Assembly: GCA_022402445.1 (NCBI GenBank)
Contig: JAKRSF010000003.1
Location: 248,001-312,000, forward strand
Direction: 5' to 3'
Source: Cyanobacteriota bacterium
GTDB lineage: Bacteria > Cyanobacteriota > Cyanobacteriia > CACIAM-69d
DNA length: 64,000 nt
Shown: positions 40,959-49,493 of the stretch, piece after piece
Layout of the letters: each line of letters starts with the position of its first letter
How positions within the stretch are numbered: the stretch's first letter is position 1
Translations under genes and position numbers: made by a program
Notes under the pieces: generated by a model
What the model was told of the DNA's origin: nothing
What the model saw: the letters and a program-made list of their open reading frames with translations, nothing else
The model's database searches: none

Positions 40959-43370
40959 TCAAATTTCTACTAGGGGCAAAGCTAGCCGATCGCACCCTGC
41001 CGCCGTCAGAACCTGATCTACCACCTCAATTGCTCCATTGTAGGTTGCGATCGCATCTTCGAGAGCCTGCTGCTGTCCTTCTAGGGCATCCAGTTGGGCC
41101 TGGGCCTCCTGTTCAAGAACCTTTTCCAAATGCTTGCGCGCCCGCCCATAAAGCTGCACTACGATGGCTTGATATTCCGTCGCCAACTCCAGCACATCTC
41201 GCTTTAGCGTTTGATGCACCGCTTGACGAAATGTGCTTTTAATCGTCTTCGTCACCTTCGGCTCAAAATCCAACTTGAGGAGTTGTCGAACCGCCGGTTC
41301 CGCCAAAGCCATGGATGCCCCATCAAAGCTGGTGGCCGCCTGCACCAAAACCTGCTGAAACTGAAAGAGGGATGGCGTATTTTCCTTATAGAATTCTGGA
41401 TTTTCGCGCACGTAGCGATCGCACTCCGTACTCGCCGCACTTCTCAACTCCAGCCGCACGCGATCGCCCACCGCCCGCAGACGTTCCAGAAATTCCGCAT
41501 CATCACCCACCAAACGACAAAGATCGCGGTAATAAGGTCGGTGCATAATTCGATCAATCAACATCGCAAATAAATTGGTAATAATTCGCTCCGTTTCCCT
41601 CACTAGGATTTCTTCTAATTCGTTGGCAAGGTGGTAAAACGCCTCGACTAAAATCGCCAGTAGCGGTGCAGTGGAGTTGCGAGGATGGGCCAAGGTTGCC
41701 CGACGATAGGCCGCCTCCACCGAAAAATTAGAGAGCAACGCATCTAGGCGTTGAACCATGTGGATTTGTAGGCTCCTAAAATCCTCCTCGAATGCTTCGC
41801 AGTGGTTCGTAACGATCGCGTTGATTTCTTCACTAAGATGCTGGTGCAAATCCCGCGCGATCGCGAGGAGGTCCTGATTGAGCTGTTCCAGTTGCCGCGC
41901 CTGCAATCCTTCAATTTCGCGTGGTTGACAGCTTAGCTCGCGCCAACGATCTTCATAGCTACGTTTAAGATTTGAGCAGATCGGCAATAGATCATCCGCT
42001 AAATTCTTAAAGAGCTGGGGACGCTTCTCTGTCTGAAGATAATTGAGAATCGCTTCACTGAATTCTTCAATACCACTATCTTCAATCAATTGTTCAATCA
42101 AGGCAGATCCATAGGTCTGGAGAATGCGCAGGTAATTATCATTCTGGCTTTCGTAGTTGTTGACCGAAATCCGAAAACGATCCGTCGGCAGCTTCCCTGA
42201 ACTGGAGCAGTATCGATTGAACTCATAAACAAACTGAGGTGTTTCTTCCTCCTCCCCAAGGGCCTGACCTTCATTGGAGAAGAGACCATCAAGTCCGTAG
42301 TGATTGCTCTCACCCGTTTTTCGCAGCAAACTCCCATAGAAGCCGAGAAGAGCGCTGGTCTGAAACGTGCGAAAATTTCCGGAGAACTGACTCGATAGGA
42401 GCGCCTCAAAACGCTGTCGGCGCTGGGAGTTATACCAGGTTTCGTCCACGCGATTGAAAACAAAAAAGACGCGATCGCGGATACCTGCATTGCGGCTGAT
42501 CATTTCGAGGAGGCGCGTTTCTTCACGGCTCATTTCCCCAGCGGCGGCAGGTTTGAGCACGGCCACCACGGCAGAGGTATCCGGATCCATAATCTTGCGA
42601 TCAGTCAGTTCCACATCCCGCTGCACGGGCGCATCAATGCCCGGTAAATCCACCAAAACGTTGCCATCCTCCAGCAGGGGATGGTGACAGTAATATTCGA
42701 TGCGCTTCAGAACCGCACTGTTGTAACCGCGCCGCGCATAGGCCGCTGCTTCACGCAGGTGACCAAACTGGAAATCTTCCATGGCATAGGTACGGTGCTG
42801 GCGGGGATCAATGCGATCGCGGTTTGCCTGCCATCCCTCGATCAGGAGCCGTAGGGCATTGGCCCGCTTCGCCCGCTCTGACCTCGCCTCGCCCCCCTCC
42901 TGCTGAATGATGGCCGTACATGCCTGGGCGATCGCGCCCCCCCGCTCCGGCTCCGTTTCCGTCAGGGCGGTCCCCAACGCCGCAGGCAACCCCAAGGCCG
43001 TCACAAGCAGACGCGCCTCTTCCACCAGCTCCATCCCACTCGCAAACGTTAGGACCACCCGTTCCTGGTCGGGCTTCGCATAGGCGATATAGCATTCCGT
43101 GCCTGTGGCGTGGCCCTCGGCGCTGTAGAGCAGTTCCCGTCCCAGAAGGGCATTAATCAGCATGGATTTGCCTGCACTGAAGGCCCCAGCAAAGGCAATT
43201 TCAAAGGTGGGCGAGATCGCCTTGCGCAGGGACGCCCGCACCGCCGCATCATCAAGCCCGTGGGGACGCTCTAGGTCATGGGCACAGCGCAGCAGGGTTT
43301 CGACGGCGGATTCCAAGGAAGGGTTGCCGCTGGCTGAGGTGGCGATCGCGGCGGGGGAGTCGTCAGACAT
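40959..43370 (-). CDS. Dynamin-like GTPase
   Basis: Bacterial dynamin-like protein of 803 residues (from ATG 43370). The GTPase motifs are G1 GAFSAGKS (62-69), G3 DLPGID (241-246) and G4 NRVD (306-309, close to the NKxD consensus). A long helical region follows, with heptad-like segments (EIEGLQARQLEQLNQDLLAIARDLHQHLSEE and KHLEKVLEQEAQAQLDALEGQQQALEDAI in pieces), as in the stalk of dynamins. Known bacterial members remodel membranes or protect them under stress or phage attack. It is followed by five small tandem paralogues and is divergent from a repeat protein. It is not paired with a second dynamin, which many bacterial loci have. Confidence 0.88.
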   Translation of the reverse strand: MSDDSPAAIATSASGNPSLESAVETLLRCAHDLERPHGLDDAAVRASLRKAISPTFEIAFAGAFSAGKSMLINALLGRELLYSAEGHATGTECYIAYAKPDQERVVLTFASGMELVEEARLLVTALGLPAALGTALTETEPERGGAIAQACTAIIQQEGGEARSERAKRANALRLLIEGWQANRDRIDPRQHRTYAMEDFQFGHLREAAAYARRGYNSAVLKRIEYYCHHPLLEDGNVLVDLPGIDAPVQRDVELTDRKIMDPDTSAVVAVLKPAAAGEMSREETRLLEMISRNAGIRDRVFFVFNRVDETWYNSQRRQRFEALLSSQFSGNFRTFQTSALLGFYGSLLRKTGESNHYGLDGLFSNEGQALGEEEETPQFVYEFNRYCSSSGKLPTDRFRISVNNYESQNDNYLRILQTYGSALIEQLIEDSGIEEFSEAILNYLQTEKRPQLFKNLADDLLPICSNLKRSYEDRWRELSCQPREIEGLQARQLEQLNQDLLAIARDLHQHLSEEINAIVTNHCEAFEEDFRSLQIHMVQRLDALLSNFSVEAAYRRATLAHPRNSTAPLLAILVEAFYHLANELEEILVRETERIITNLFAMLIDRIMHRPYYRDLCRLVGDDAEFLERLRAVGDRVRLELRSAASTECDRYVRENPEFYKENTPSLFQFQQVLVQAATSFDGASMALAEPAVRQLLKLDFEPKVTKTIKSTFRQAVHQTLKRDVLELATEYQAIVVQLYGRARKHLEKVLEQEAQAQLDALEGQQQALEDAIATYNGAIEVVDQVLTAAGCDRLALPLVEI

Positions 43371-43719
43371 GGTGGGAAAAGAACTTAAAAGAGACTTATA
43401 ACCTAGTCTGCCACAATTAAGAACCAGGCGACCAAGCCACGGAGGGGCATTCATAGGCCCATCGCGCGATCGCGCGCCCCCTCACCAAACCCGTTCCCAA
43501 ACCGTAAACTTCCGTAAATTTACGGGGAACTCTTTTGGCCTTGCGATAGTCTAACTCAAGCAAGCGGACAAAAGTATCTTGTAAAAAACTAAAAAATTCT
43601 GCTTTTTACCACAACTAAAGGATCTATTCCTTAGGGGTGGAGTGAATCTGGGCTTTAGTGTCAAGTCCATGGGAGCCCGCTGACTGCGGTGCCTATGACC
43701 TTTTCTGGAGAGACCTTGG
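43371..43719. other. Divergent intergenic region, dynamin-like/repeat protein
   Basis: No gene. AT-rich patches (about 43555-43640) and the palindrome at 43512-43525 make this a likely two-way promoter region. A TGGAGAG ribosome-binding-type stretch precedes the repeat protein start. Confidence 0.55.
43512..43525. promoter_or_regulatory. Palindromic candidate operator
   Basis: Perfect 14-bp palindrome CCGTAAATTTACGG, preceded by a third CCGTAAA word ten bases upstream (43502-43508). One helical turn between words fits a dimer-binding site. The cognate regulator is unknown. Confidence 0.55.
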
Positions 43720-44778
43720 ATGAACGCGATCGCGAACTACCAACGCTGGGACGTGTCCTTTGATGAGGCATTTTATCTGCAAACCAACCCTGATGTGGCC
43801 GCCGCCGTTGCCGCTGGAGCCATTCCGTCTGGGGCAGTTCATTTTGTCAACTTTGGCGTTAAGGAAGGACGCATTGGCAAACCGGGCCAACTCTACGATG
43901 AAGCCACCTACCTAGCTGAAAATCCCGATGTGGCCGCCGCTGTTTCCGCTGGGGCTTTCGTCAGTGGCTTCGAGCACTTTGCCCTCTTTGGTCGCCAAGA
44001 AGGCCGCACCTTTTCGCCCTATTTCGACGAGGAATGGTACCGAAAACGCTATCCCGATGTGGAAGCCGCGATCCAATCGGGGGCGTTCGCCAGCGCTTTT
44101 GATCACTACCTAGCCTTTGGGCGCAATCCATCGGAACGGCGCAGCATCTCGCCCCTCAATGAATTTATCTACCTGCGCAGGAATCCTGATGTCGCCAACG
44201 CCGTTGACACCGATCTGTTCTTTTCAGGACAACAGCACTATGAGCAAAATGGCCGCGCGGAGGGGCGTTCAGTAAATATTACCGGCACTCAAGGCAATGA
44301 TAATTTAGTCGCAAGTGACAATGGGGATGTCCTGACGGGGGTTGCAGTCGGTGTGCGCCAAGGGCGGAACCCTGAACCCCAGGCCCAAAACTTTTCAACC
44401 TATGATTCGGTTGGTCGCGGTGAGATTGATACCCTCACGGGGGGAGCCGGACCCGATGTCTTCATTTTGGCCGGTCTGTTTCCGTCGGGGGGGGTCGGTA
44501 ATCTAATTGCTCCTTGGAGCTTTTACATTGCCAATGATCTAGCGCTCGCGGATCAGGACTATGCGGAAATCCGCAATTTTGATCCTACCCAGGATCGCAT
44601 TATGGTTTCGGGCGTGATTACGGTGGACATTGGCAATGACGCGGCCATTTTTTCACGGCGCGGCCCGTCCCCCGGTAACGTGGATCTGGTCAGTCGGGTC
44701 ATTGGGGTTGGGGCCGACCAATTGCAGGGGGCCTTCATCGATCCATTCGGGGGATCAAGCAGCGCACTAAGGGGCTAA
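43720..44778 (+). CDS. Repeat protein with RTX-like C-terminus
   Basis: 352 residues with four repeats of about 40 residues: xYLxxNPDVAxAVxAGxxxSxxxHFxxFGxxEGR at about 14-53, 58-97, 101-140 and 145-184. This repeat recurs in cyanobacterial and proteobacterial secreted calcium-binding proteins. The C-terminal half (GTQGNDNLVASDNGDVLTG, DTLTGGAGPDVFILAG) is RTX-like, with Gly/Asp turns. No Sec signal peptide is visible, which would fit type I secretion, but no type I secretion genes are nearby. It is divergent from the dynamin-like gene and may be controlled by the palindrome at 43512-43525. Confidence 0.78.
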   Translation: MNAIANYQRWDVSFDEAFYLQTNPDVAAAVAAGAIPSGAVHFVNFGVKEGRIGKPGQLYDEATYLAENPDVAAAVSAGAFVSGFEHFALFGRQEGRTFSPYFDEEWYRKRYPDVEAAIQSGAFASAFDHYLAFGRNPSERRSISPLNEFIYLRRNPDVANAVDTDLFFSGQQHYEQNGRAEGRSVNITGTQGNDNLVASDNGDVLTGVAVGVRQGRNPEPQAQNFSTYDSVGRGEIDTLTGGAGPDVFILAGLFPSGGVGNLIAPWSFYIANDLALADQDYAEIRNFDPTQDRIMVSGVITVDIGNDAAIFSRRGPSPGNVDLVSRVIGVGADQLQGAFIDPFGGSSSALRG

Positions 44779-44803
44779 TTTGCAATGGCCTGGGGCACAC
44801 CAA

Positions 44804-44834
44804 ATCGGGGGAATGCTTTAAAAGTTCCCCCGAT
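44804..44834. terminator. Convergent hairpin terminator, repeat protein/dxs
   Basis: Perfect 10-bp stem ATCGGGGGAA/TTCCCCCGAT with an 11-base loop. T-runs are short, so efficiency is uncertain. It lies between the repeat protein stop codon and the dxs stop codon. Confidence 0.6.
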
Positions 44835-44869
44835 CTGTCCCGCCGCAATCATCAATTTGCGTTGGGGCT

Positions 44870-46786
44870 TTAGATGCCTGCCGCCGCGATCGCCTGCCGG
44901 TCAAAGCTAAAACGCTTCAGGATCCGTTCCGCGATTTGGGGGCTCGTCAGACCCAGACTGGCCTTCGACTCATCCGGCGTGGCATGGTCCACCAAAATAT
45001 CGGGCACGCCAACGCGATCGACCTGGACCGTGACCCCCGCCTCCGCCAGGGCCTCTAGGACCGCCGAGCCAAAGCCCCCCATCAGGCAGCCCTCTTCGAG
45101 GGTGACCACCTTGCCGATGCGCTCCGCCAGGGGCAGAATCAGTTCCGTGTCGAGGGGTTTGACGAAGCGGGCATTGATGACCGTCGCCTCGACGCCATGC
45201 TCACTCAGGATTTCCGCCACCTGCAGGGCCGGATAGACCATGGTGCCGTAGCCCACCAGCAGCAGATCATCGCCCGATCGCAGCAGTTCCCCTTTGCCCA
45301 CCGGGAGCGCCTCCCAGCCCTCATCCAGGAGGGGCACCCCCTGGCCGCTGCCCCGGGGATAGCGCACGGCGATGGGGCCGTCCGTGTAACCGATGCCGGT
45401 GGCGAGAAGCTGTTGCAATTCCGCCTCGTCCTTCGGAGCCGCGATCGCCATATTCGGGATGCAGCGCAGGTAGGCAATGTCATACATCCCCTGGTGGGTG
45501 GGGCCATCCGCGCCGACGATACCCGCGCGATCGAGGCAGAAGAACACGGGCAGATTTTGGATGCACACGTCATGGACGATCTGATCAAAGGCCCGCTGCA
45601 GGAACGTGGAATAGATCGCCACCACCGGGCGCATCCCCTCGCAGGCGAGGCCCGCCGCCAGGGTCACCGCGTGCTGTTCCGCGATGCCCACGTCCACATA
45701 CTGTTTCGGCAGCTTCGCCTGGAATTTATCCAGGCCCGTCCCCGTCGCCATGGCGGCCGTGATGGCAACGATGCGGGAGTCATCCTCAGCCATCTTGGTG
45801 AGGGTATGGGCAAATACCTTGGCGTAGGCGGGGGGTTTGGGTTTATTGGACGGTTTAGCTTTGCCGGTGGCCAGATCGAAGGGATTCTGGGCGTGGTAAC
45901 CCACCTGGTCTTTCTCCGCGATCGCGTAGCCCTTGCCCTTCGTCGTCGCCACATGGACCAGCACCGGCCCCTTTTGTTTGTGGCCCTCGCGGAAAATTTC
46001 AATCAACTCCTTGAGATTGTGGCCATCCACCGGCCCCATATAGGTAAAGCCCAACTCCTCAAACACGGCCCCCACCTTCGAGACCGCCAGGCGCTTCATG
46101 CCCTCCTTCACCCGCTCCAGCTCCGGCGAGAGGGATTCCCCCAAAAAGGGCAAATGCTTGAACTGCTCCTCTAGGTTATCCGTGAGGAACTGCATTGGCG
46201 GGCTAAGGCGCATTTTGTTGAGATAGCGCGGAATTGCCCCCACGTTCGGCGAAATGGACATTTCGTTGTCATTGAGCACCACCATCAAATTGGTGTCCGG
46301 CATGTGCCCCGCGTGGTTGATCGCCTCCAGGGCCATGCCCCCGGTCAAGGCCCCATCCCCAATGACGGCCACGGTTTTATAGTCTTCCCCCTTCAGATCC
46401 CGCGCCAGGGCCATCCCCAGGGCGGCGGAGATGCTGGTGGAGGCGTGGCCCGCCCCGAAATGGTCAAAGGAGCTTTCGCAGCGCTTGAGGTAGCCCGCCA
46501 CGCCGTCCTTCTGCCGAAGGGTATGAAATTGCTCATAGCGCCCGGTGATCAGCTTGTGGGGATAGGCTTGGTGGCCCACGTCCCAGGTGACCTTATCGCG
46601 ATCGAGGTCTAGGGTTTGATACAGGGCGAGGGTCAGTTCCACCACCCCAAGCCCTGGCCCCAAATGGCCGCCGCTGGTGGCCACCGTTTGCAGGTGCTTT
46701 TCGCGGATCTGGCGGGCGATTTCCTCCAGTTGGGGGATCGAGAGGCCGTGGAGCTGATTGGGATGAGTAATTTCACTTAGATGCAT
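44870..46786 (-). CDS. dxs: 1-deoxy-D-xylulose-5-phosphate synthase
   Basis: First enzyme of the MEP isoprenoid pathway, which feeds carotenoids, chlorophyll phytol and quinones; it condenses pyruvate and glyceraldehyde 3-phosphate using thiamin diphosphate. At 638 residues it has the normal length. Motifs: [18 protein letters not shown] near the N-terminus, TPP/Mg site [15 protein letters not shown], the catalytic Glu region [12 protein letters not shown], and the DRAG signature in [16 protein letters not shown]. The end [14 protein letters not shown] is typical. It stands alone, convergent with the repeat protein. Confidence 0.98.
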   Translation of the reverse strand: MHLSEITHPNQLHGLSIPQLEEIARQIREKHLQTVATSGGHLGPGLGVVELTLALYQTLDLDRDKVTWDVGHQAYPHKLITGRYEQFHTLRQKDGVAGYLKRCESSFDHFGAGHASTSISAALGMALARDLKGEDYKTVAVIGDGALTGGMALEAINHAGHMPDTNLMVVLNDNEMSISPNVGAIPRYLNKMRLSPPMQFLTDNLEEQFKHLPFLGESLSPELERVKEGMKRLAVSKVGAVFEELGFTYMGPVDGHNLKELIEIFREGHKQKGPVLVHVATTKGKGYAIAEKDQVGYHAQNPFDLATGKAKPSNKPKPPAYAKVFAHTLTKMAEDDSRIVAITAAMATGTGLDKFQAKLPKQYVDVGIAEQHAVTLAAGLACEGMRPVVAIYSTFLQRAFDQIVHDVCIQNLPVFFCLDRAGIVGADGPTHQGMYDIAYLRCIPNMAIAAPKDEAELQQLLATGIGYTDGPIAVRYPRGSGQGVPLLDEGWEALPVGKGELLRSGDDLLLVGYGTMVYPALQVAEILSEHGVEATVINARFVKPLDTELILPLAERIGKVVTLEEGCLMGGFGSAVLEALAEAGVTVQVDRVGVPDILVDHATPDESKASLGLTSPQIAERILKRFSFDRQAIAAAGI

Positions 46787-47389
46787 GGCGCTTGCGGTTG
46801 CTCTGGGGCGTTGTTCGGTTATGGTTTGTTTCTGAACTGTAACGAATTGGGGGCAATGGCAGGGGGCGATCGCGGGCGATTGGGGGAGCGATCGCGCGAT
46901 GGGCCTTCGGAGGGGGGCTGATGGCTGATCTCAGGATCGTTTCATTGGGGCCGGTCAGGGGCGATCGTCGCGCAATGTTTTTTTACAACGTTCTTTAGAC
47001 TTCGCAACGGCGCGATCGCGGCAGGGCGGGCAAGGGAGAAGACCCCAGGGCCGTGTAGAATGCTCTATGGGATTCGGGCTGAGCATCCTCAGCCGCCCTT
47101 GGCTGGCTTGAGCGATCGCATTGCTCCCAGGGGGTTGGCGCTAGCCGATCGCCCCTTTGACGCATTGCGAGCCGCGCACACCGATCGATGGCGGGTACCC
47201 ATCGGGGCATTGCCTTAAACTTCACCCTCGAAGGTTTGGAAACGCCCCCGCAGGTGCCAAAGGCCAGTCTCGGCTTCACCCGCTCCGGTTGAGAAAAGAC
47301 GCCAAGTTTTCAGTATCCCGGCTATCATATCCAGTTTCTTTCCATTGACCCGCACGCCATTTAGAGACTTTTAGAGACTGAGGTTAACC
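46787..47389. other. Divergent intergenic region, dxs/psbO, about 600 bases
   Basis: The longest gene-free region here. It contains a run resembling the HLR1 light-response motif (TTTACA...TTTAGA, 46982-46999). I did not recognise an RNA gene in the GC-rich part (about 47040-47290), though its short inverted repeats would be worth testing. There is a reading frame on the minus strand (46995-47279), but it has no family character. Confidence 0.4.
46982..47001. promoter_or_regulatory. HLR1-like RpaB motif (weak)
   Basis: TTTACAAC-GTTC-TTTAGACT compared with the RpaB HLR1 pattern of two (G/T)TTACA(T/A)(T/A) words four bases apart. The second word has C to G at its fifth base, and the flanking bases fit only in part. 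It lies 195 bases before the dxs start and about 390 before psbO. Confidence 0.25.
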
Positions 47390-48217
47390 ATGAGATTCCG
47401 AGCTACGATCGCGGCGTTTTTGGCCCTGTGCCTGAGCTTTGCGCTCTCGGCCTGCGGTGGCGACATGGCGGCGAGCGATCGCCCGTTGACCTACGAAGAC
47501 ATCATGAATACGGGGTTGGCAAATAACTGCCCGACGATCGATTCCGTCACCCGTGGCACGATTCCCCTCGATTCAAGCAAGGGCTACCGCATCGAAAAGC
47601 TCTGCCTGCAACCGACGAGCTACTACGTGAAGGAAGAGGGCACCAAGCGCCGTGAGGCGACCTTTGTGGAAGGGCGCGTCCTGACCCGCAAGACCAGCAG
47701 CCTCGATCAGGTGTCCGGTACGCTCCAGGTCAATGGCGATGGCTCCTTGAAGTTCATCGAAGAGGATGGGTTTGACTTCCAGGCCACCACGGTGCTGTTG
47801 CCCGGTGGCGAAGAGGTGCCGTTCCTGTTCACGATCAAGCAACTGGTGGCGAGCACCCAACCGGGGTCGGCGGCCATCACCTCCTCGACGGACTTTGAAG
47901 GGAGCTTCCGGGTGCCGTCCTATCGCGGTGCGTCCTTCCTCGATCCGAAGGGTCGCGGCCTCAAGAGTGGCTATGACAATGCGGTGGCTCTGCCGGCCCA
48001 GGCCGATAGCGATGAGCTGGCGAAGGAGAACGTGAAGCGCTATGACGTAGGCGATGGCAAGATCTCCCTCCAGGTGACGAAGGTGGATGGCGATACGAAC
48101 GAGATTTCTGGCACGTTCGTTAGCTACCAGCCCTCCGATACGGATATGGGTTCTAAGAAGCCCCAGGATATGAAGATTGTGGGGACGTTCTACGCGATCG
48201 TGGATGAGGCGGCCTAG
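47390..48217 (+). CDS. psbO: Photosystem II manganese-stabilising protein PsbO
   Basis: Extrinsic 33-kDa subunit on the lumenal side of photosystem II that stabilises the oxygen-evolving manganese cluster. The precursor has 275 residues with an N-terminal export signal (MRFRATIAAFLALCLSFALSAC); LSAC at 19-22 looks like a lipobox. Mature landmarks: LTYEDIMNTGLANNCPTID, the Cys pair (CPTID and KLCLQP), FLFTIKQLVAS, EGSFRVPSYRGASFLDPKGRG in pieces, GKISLQVTKVDG and GTFVSYQPSDTDMG. It is transcribed toward sigF. Very high expression is expected in the cell. Confidence 0.98.
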   Translation: MRFRATIAAFLALCLSFALSACGGDMAASDRPLTYEDIMNTGLANNCPTIDSVTRGTIPLDSSKGYRIEKLCLQPTSYYVKEEGTKRREATFVEGRVLTRKTSSLDQVSGTLQVNGDGSLKFIEEDGFDFQATTVLLPGGEEVPFLFTIKQLVASTQPGSAAITSSTDFEGSFRVPSYRGASFLDPKGRGLKSGYDNAVALPAQADSDELAKENVKRYDVGDGKISLQVTKVDGDTNEISGTFVSYQPSDTDMGSKKPQDMKIVGTFYAIVDEAA

Positions 48218-48622
48218 GGCGTTTCCTTGACTGATCCTGAAAACATCCTGATCCGATAGCCCGCTTCCCTGCCGCTTGGGGGGGGCGTATGGGCACCGCG
48301 CGATCGCGCTTCCCTAAACCATGGGGGGCGCGATTTGCGTTTTTTAAGGTCTTTCTAGGGGTGGTTGATGGTGGGTTGGGCACCGGGGCGATCGCCCGTT
48401 CATCAAAACTTCATAGAACTCCCCCCATTCCCCCGTCATAACTTTGACCAAGCTTTACAGTGGGTCTGACCCCCCGGAGGGGCAATCGGATATGCTAGAA
48501 GCGTTCCCTCCGGGACCGGCCTCGCCCCCGCGCATCATGGCGAGCGCCCCCGCTGTATTTGAGTTCGTTTAGAGTCCGTCGATCCGCTGATCTGTCCCCA
48601 TTGATCTATCGTCACGAGCGCC
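48218..48622. other. Region between psbO and sigF, about 400 bases
   Basis: No gene or clear RNA. There are AT-richer stretches around 48405-48460 that could hold a sigF promoter, for example TATGCT at 48492-48497, without a matched -35 box. Confidence 0.35.
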
Positions 48623-49414
48623 ATGATTGCATCCACCTCCGCAGCCGCCGTCAAGGATCTCAAGAACAAGACTTGGGAACTGCTGGGTCGATATCGCGAT
48701 GAACCGACCACTGCCCTGCGCAACCGGCTGGTGGAGTTGAATATTGGCCTGGTGCGTAAGGAGGCCCACCATTGGGCGGCCCAGTGCCAGGAAAGCTACG
48801 ATGACCTGCTCCAGATCGGTAGCCTGGGGCTGATCCGCGCGATCGAACGCTTTGATGCCTCCAAGGGCACCGCCTTTAGTTCCTTCGCCCTGCCCTACAT
48901 TCGCGGCGAAATTCAGCACTATTTGCGCGATCGCAGCACTTCCATCCGCATCCCCCGCCGCTGGCTCGAACTCCACCAGCAGTCCCTGGCGGTGGTGCGG
49001 GATCTGCGCGATCGCCTGGGCCGCCAACCCCTTGATAACGAAATCGCGATCGCCCTCAGCATCGAACCCCACGAATGGCACCAGATCCAACTGGCCTGCC
49101 AGAACCGCTCCCCCCTGAGCCTTGACGCCCCCGTCCGCGCCCACGAAGACGAAACCGCCAGCCTCGGCGAAACCGTCCCCGATCGCAAATACCACAGCTT
49201 TCAGCTCGCCGAAGAGGATCGGATGCGGCTGCAACAGGCCCTCGTCGGCCTCGAATCCCGCACCCGCGAGATCCTAGAATTCGTCTTCCTGCACGACCTC
49301 ACCCAAAAAGAAGTGGCCGAACAGATGGGCATCAGCGCCGTCACCGTCTCCCGGCGGGTGCGCAAGGGCCTCGATTCCCTCAAGGTCCTTATGGGCAAAG
49401 GGGACGACGACTAA
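48623..49414 (+). CDS. sigF: Group 3 RNA polymerase sigma factor, SigF type
   Basis: Alternative sigma factor of 263 residues. Region 2 has DDLLQIGSLGLIRAIERFDASKGTAFSSFALPYIRGEIQHYLRDR (in pieces), typical of SigF/SigB-type factors. Region 3 follows, and region 4 is RTREILEFVFLHDLTQKEVAEQMGISAVTVSRRVRKGL with its helix-turn-helix. In Synechocystis SigF controls type IV pili and motility. Here the next gene encodes a PilP-like lipoprotein, which agrees. An RsbW-type anti-sigma kinase lies at 62838, also on this chromosome segment but not adjacent; a partnership is only a possibility. Confidence 0.93.
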   Translation: MIASTSAAAVKDLKNKTWELLGRYRDEPTTALRNRLVELNIGLVRKEAHHWAAQCQESYDDLLQIGSLGLIRAIERFDASKGTAFSSFALPYIRGEIQHYLRDRSTSIRIPRRWLELHQQSLAVVRDLRDRLGRQPLDNEIAIALSIEPHEWHQIQLACQNRSPLSLDAPVRAHEDETASLGETVPDRKYHSFQLAEEDRMRLQQALVGLESRTREILEFVFLHDLTQKEVAEQMGISAVTVSRRVRKGLDSLKVLMGKGDDD

Positions 49415-49493
49415 GGCGACGACAGGGAACCCTAGCGGTTAGAATGCTTGGCATCCACCCCTTGGCAGCGACAACATTCCAGGAGAGCAGGCC

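Noticed and set aside
46995-47279. 94-residue minus-strand ORF between dxs and psbO
   Set aside because: Amino acid composition typical of non-coding GC-rich DNA, no ribosome binding site, no family.
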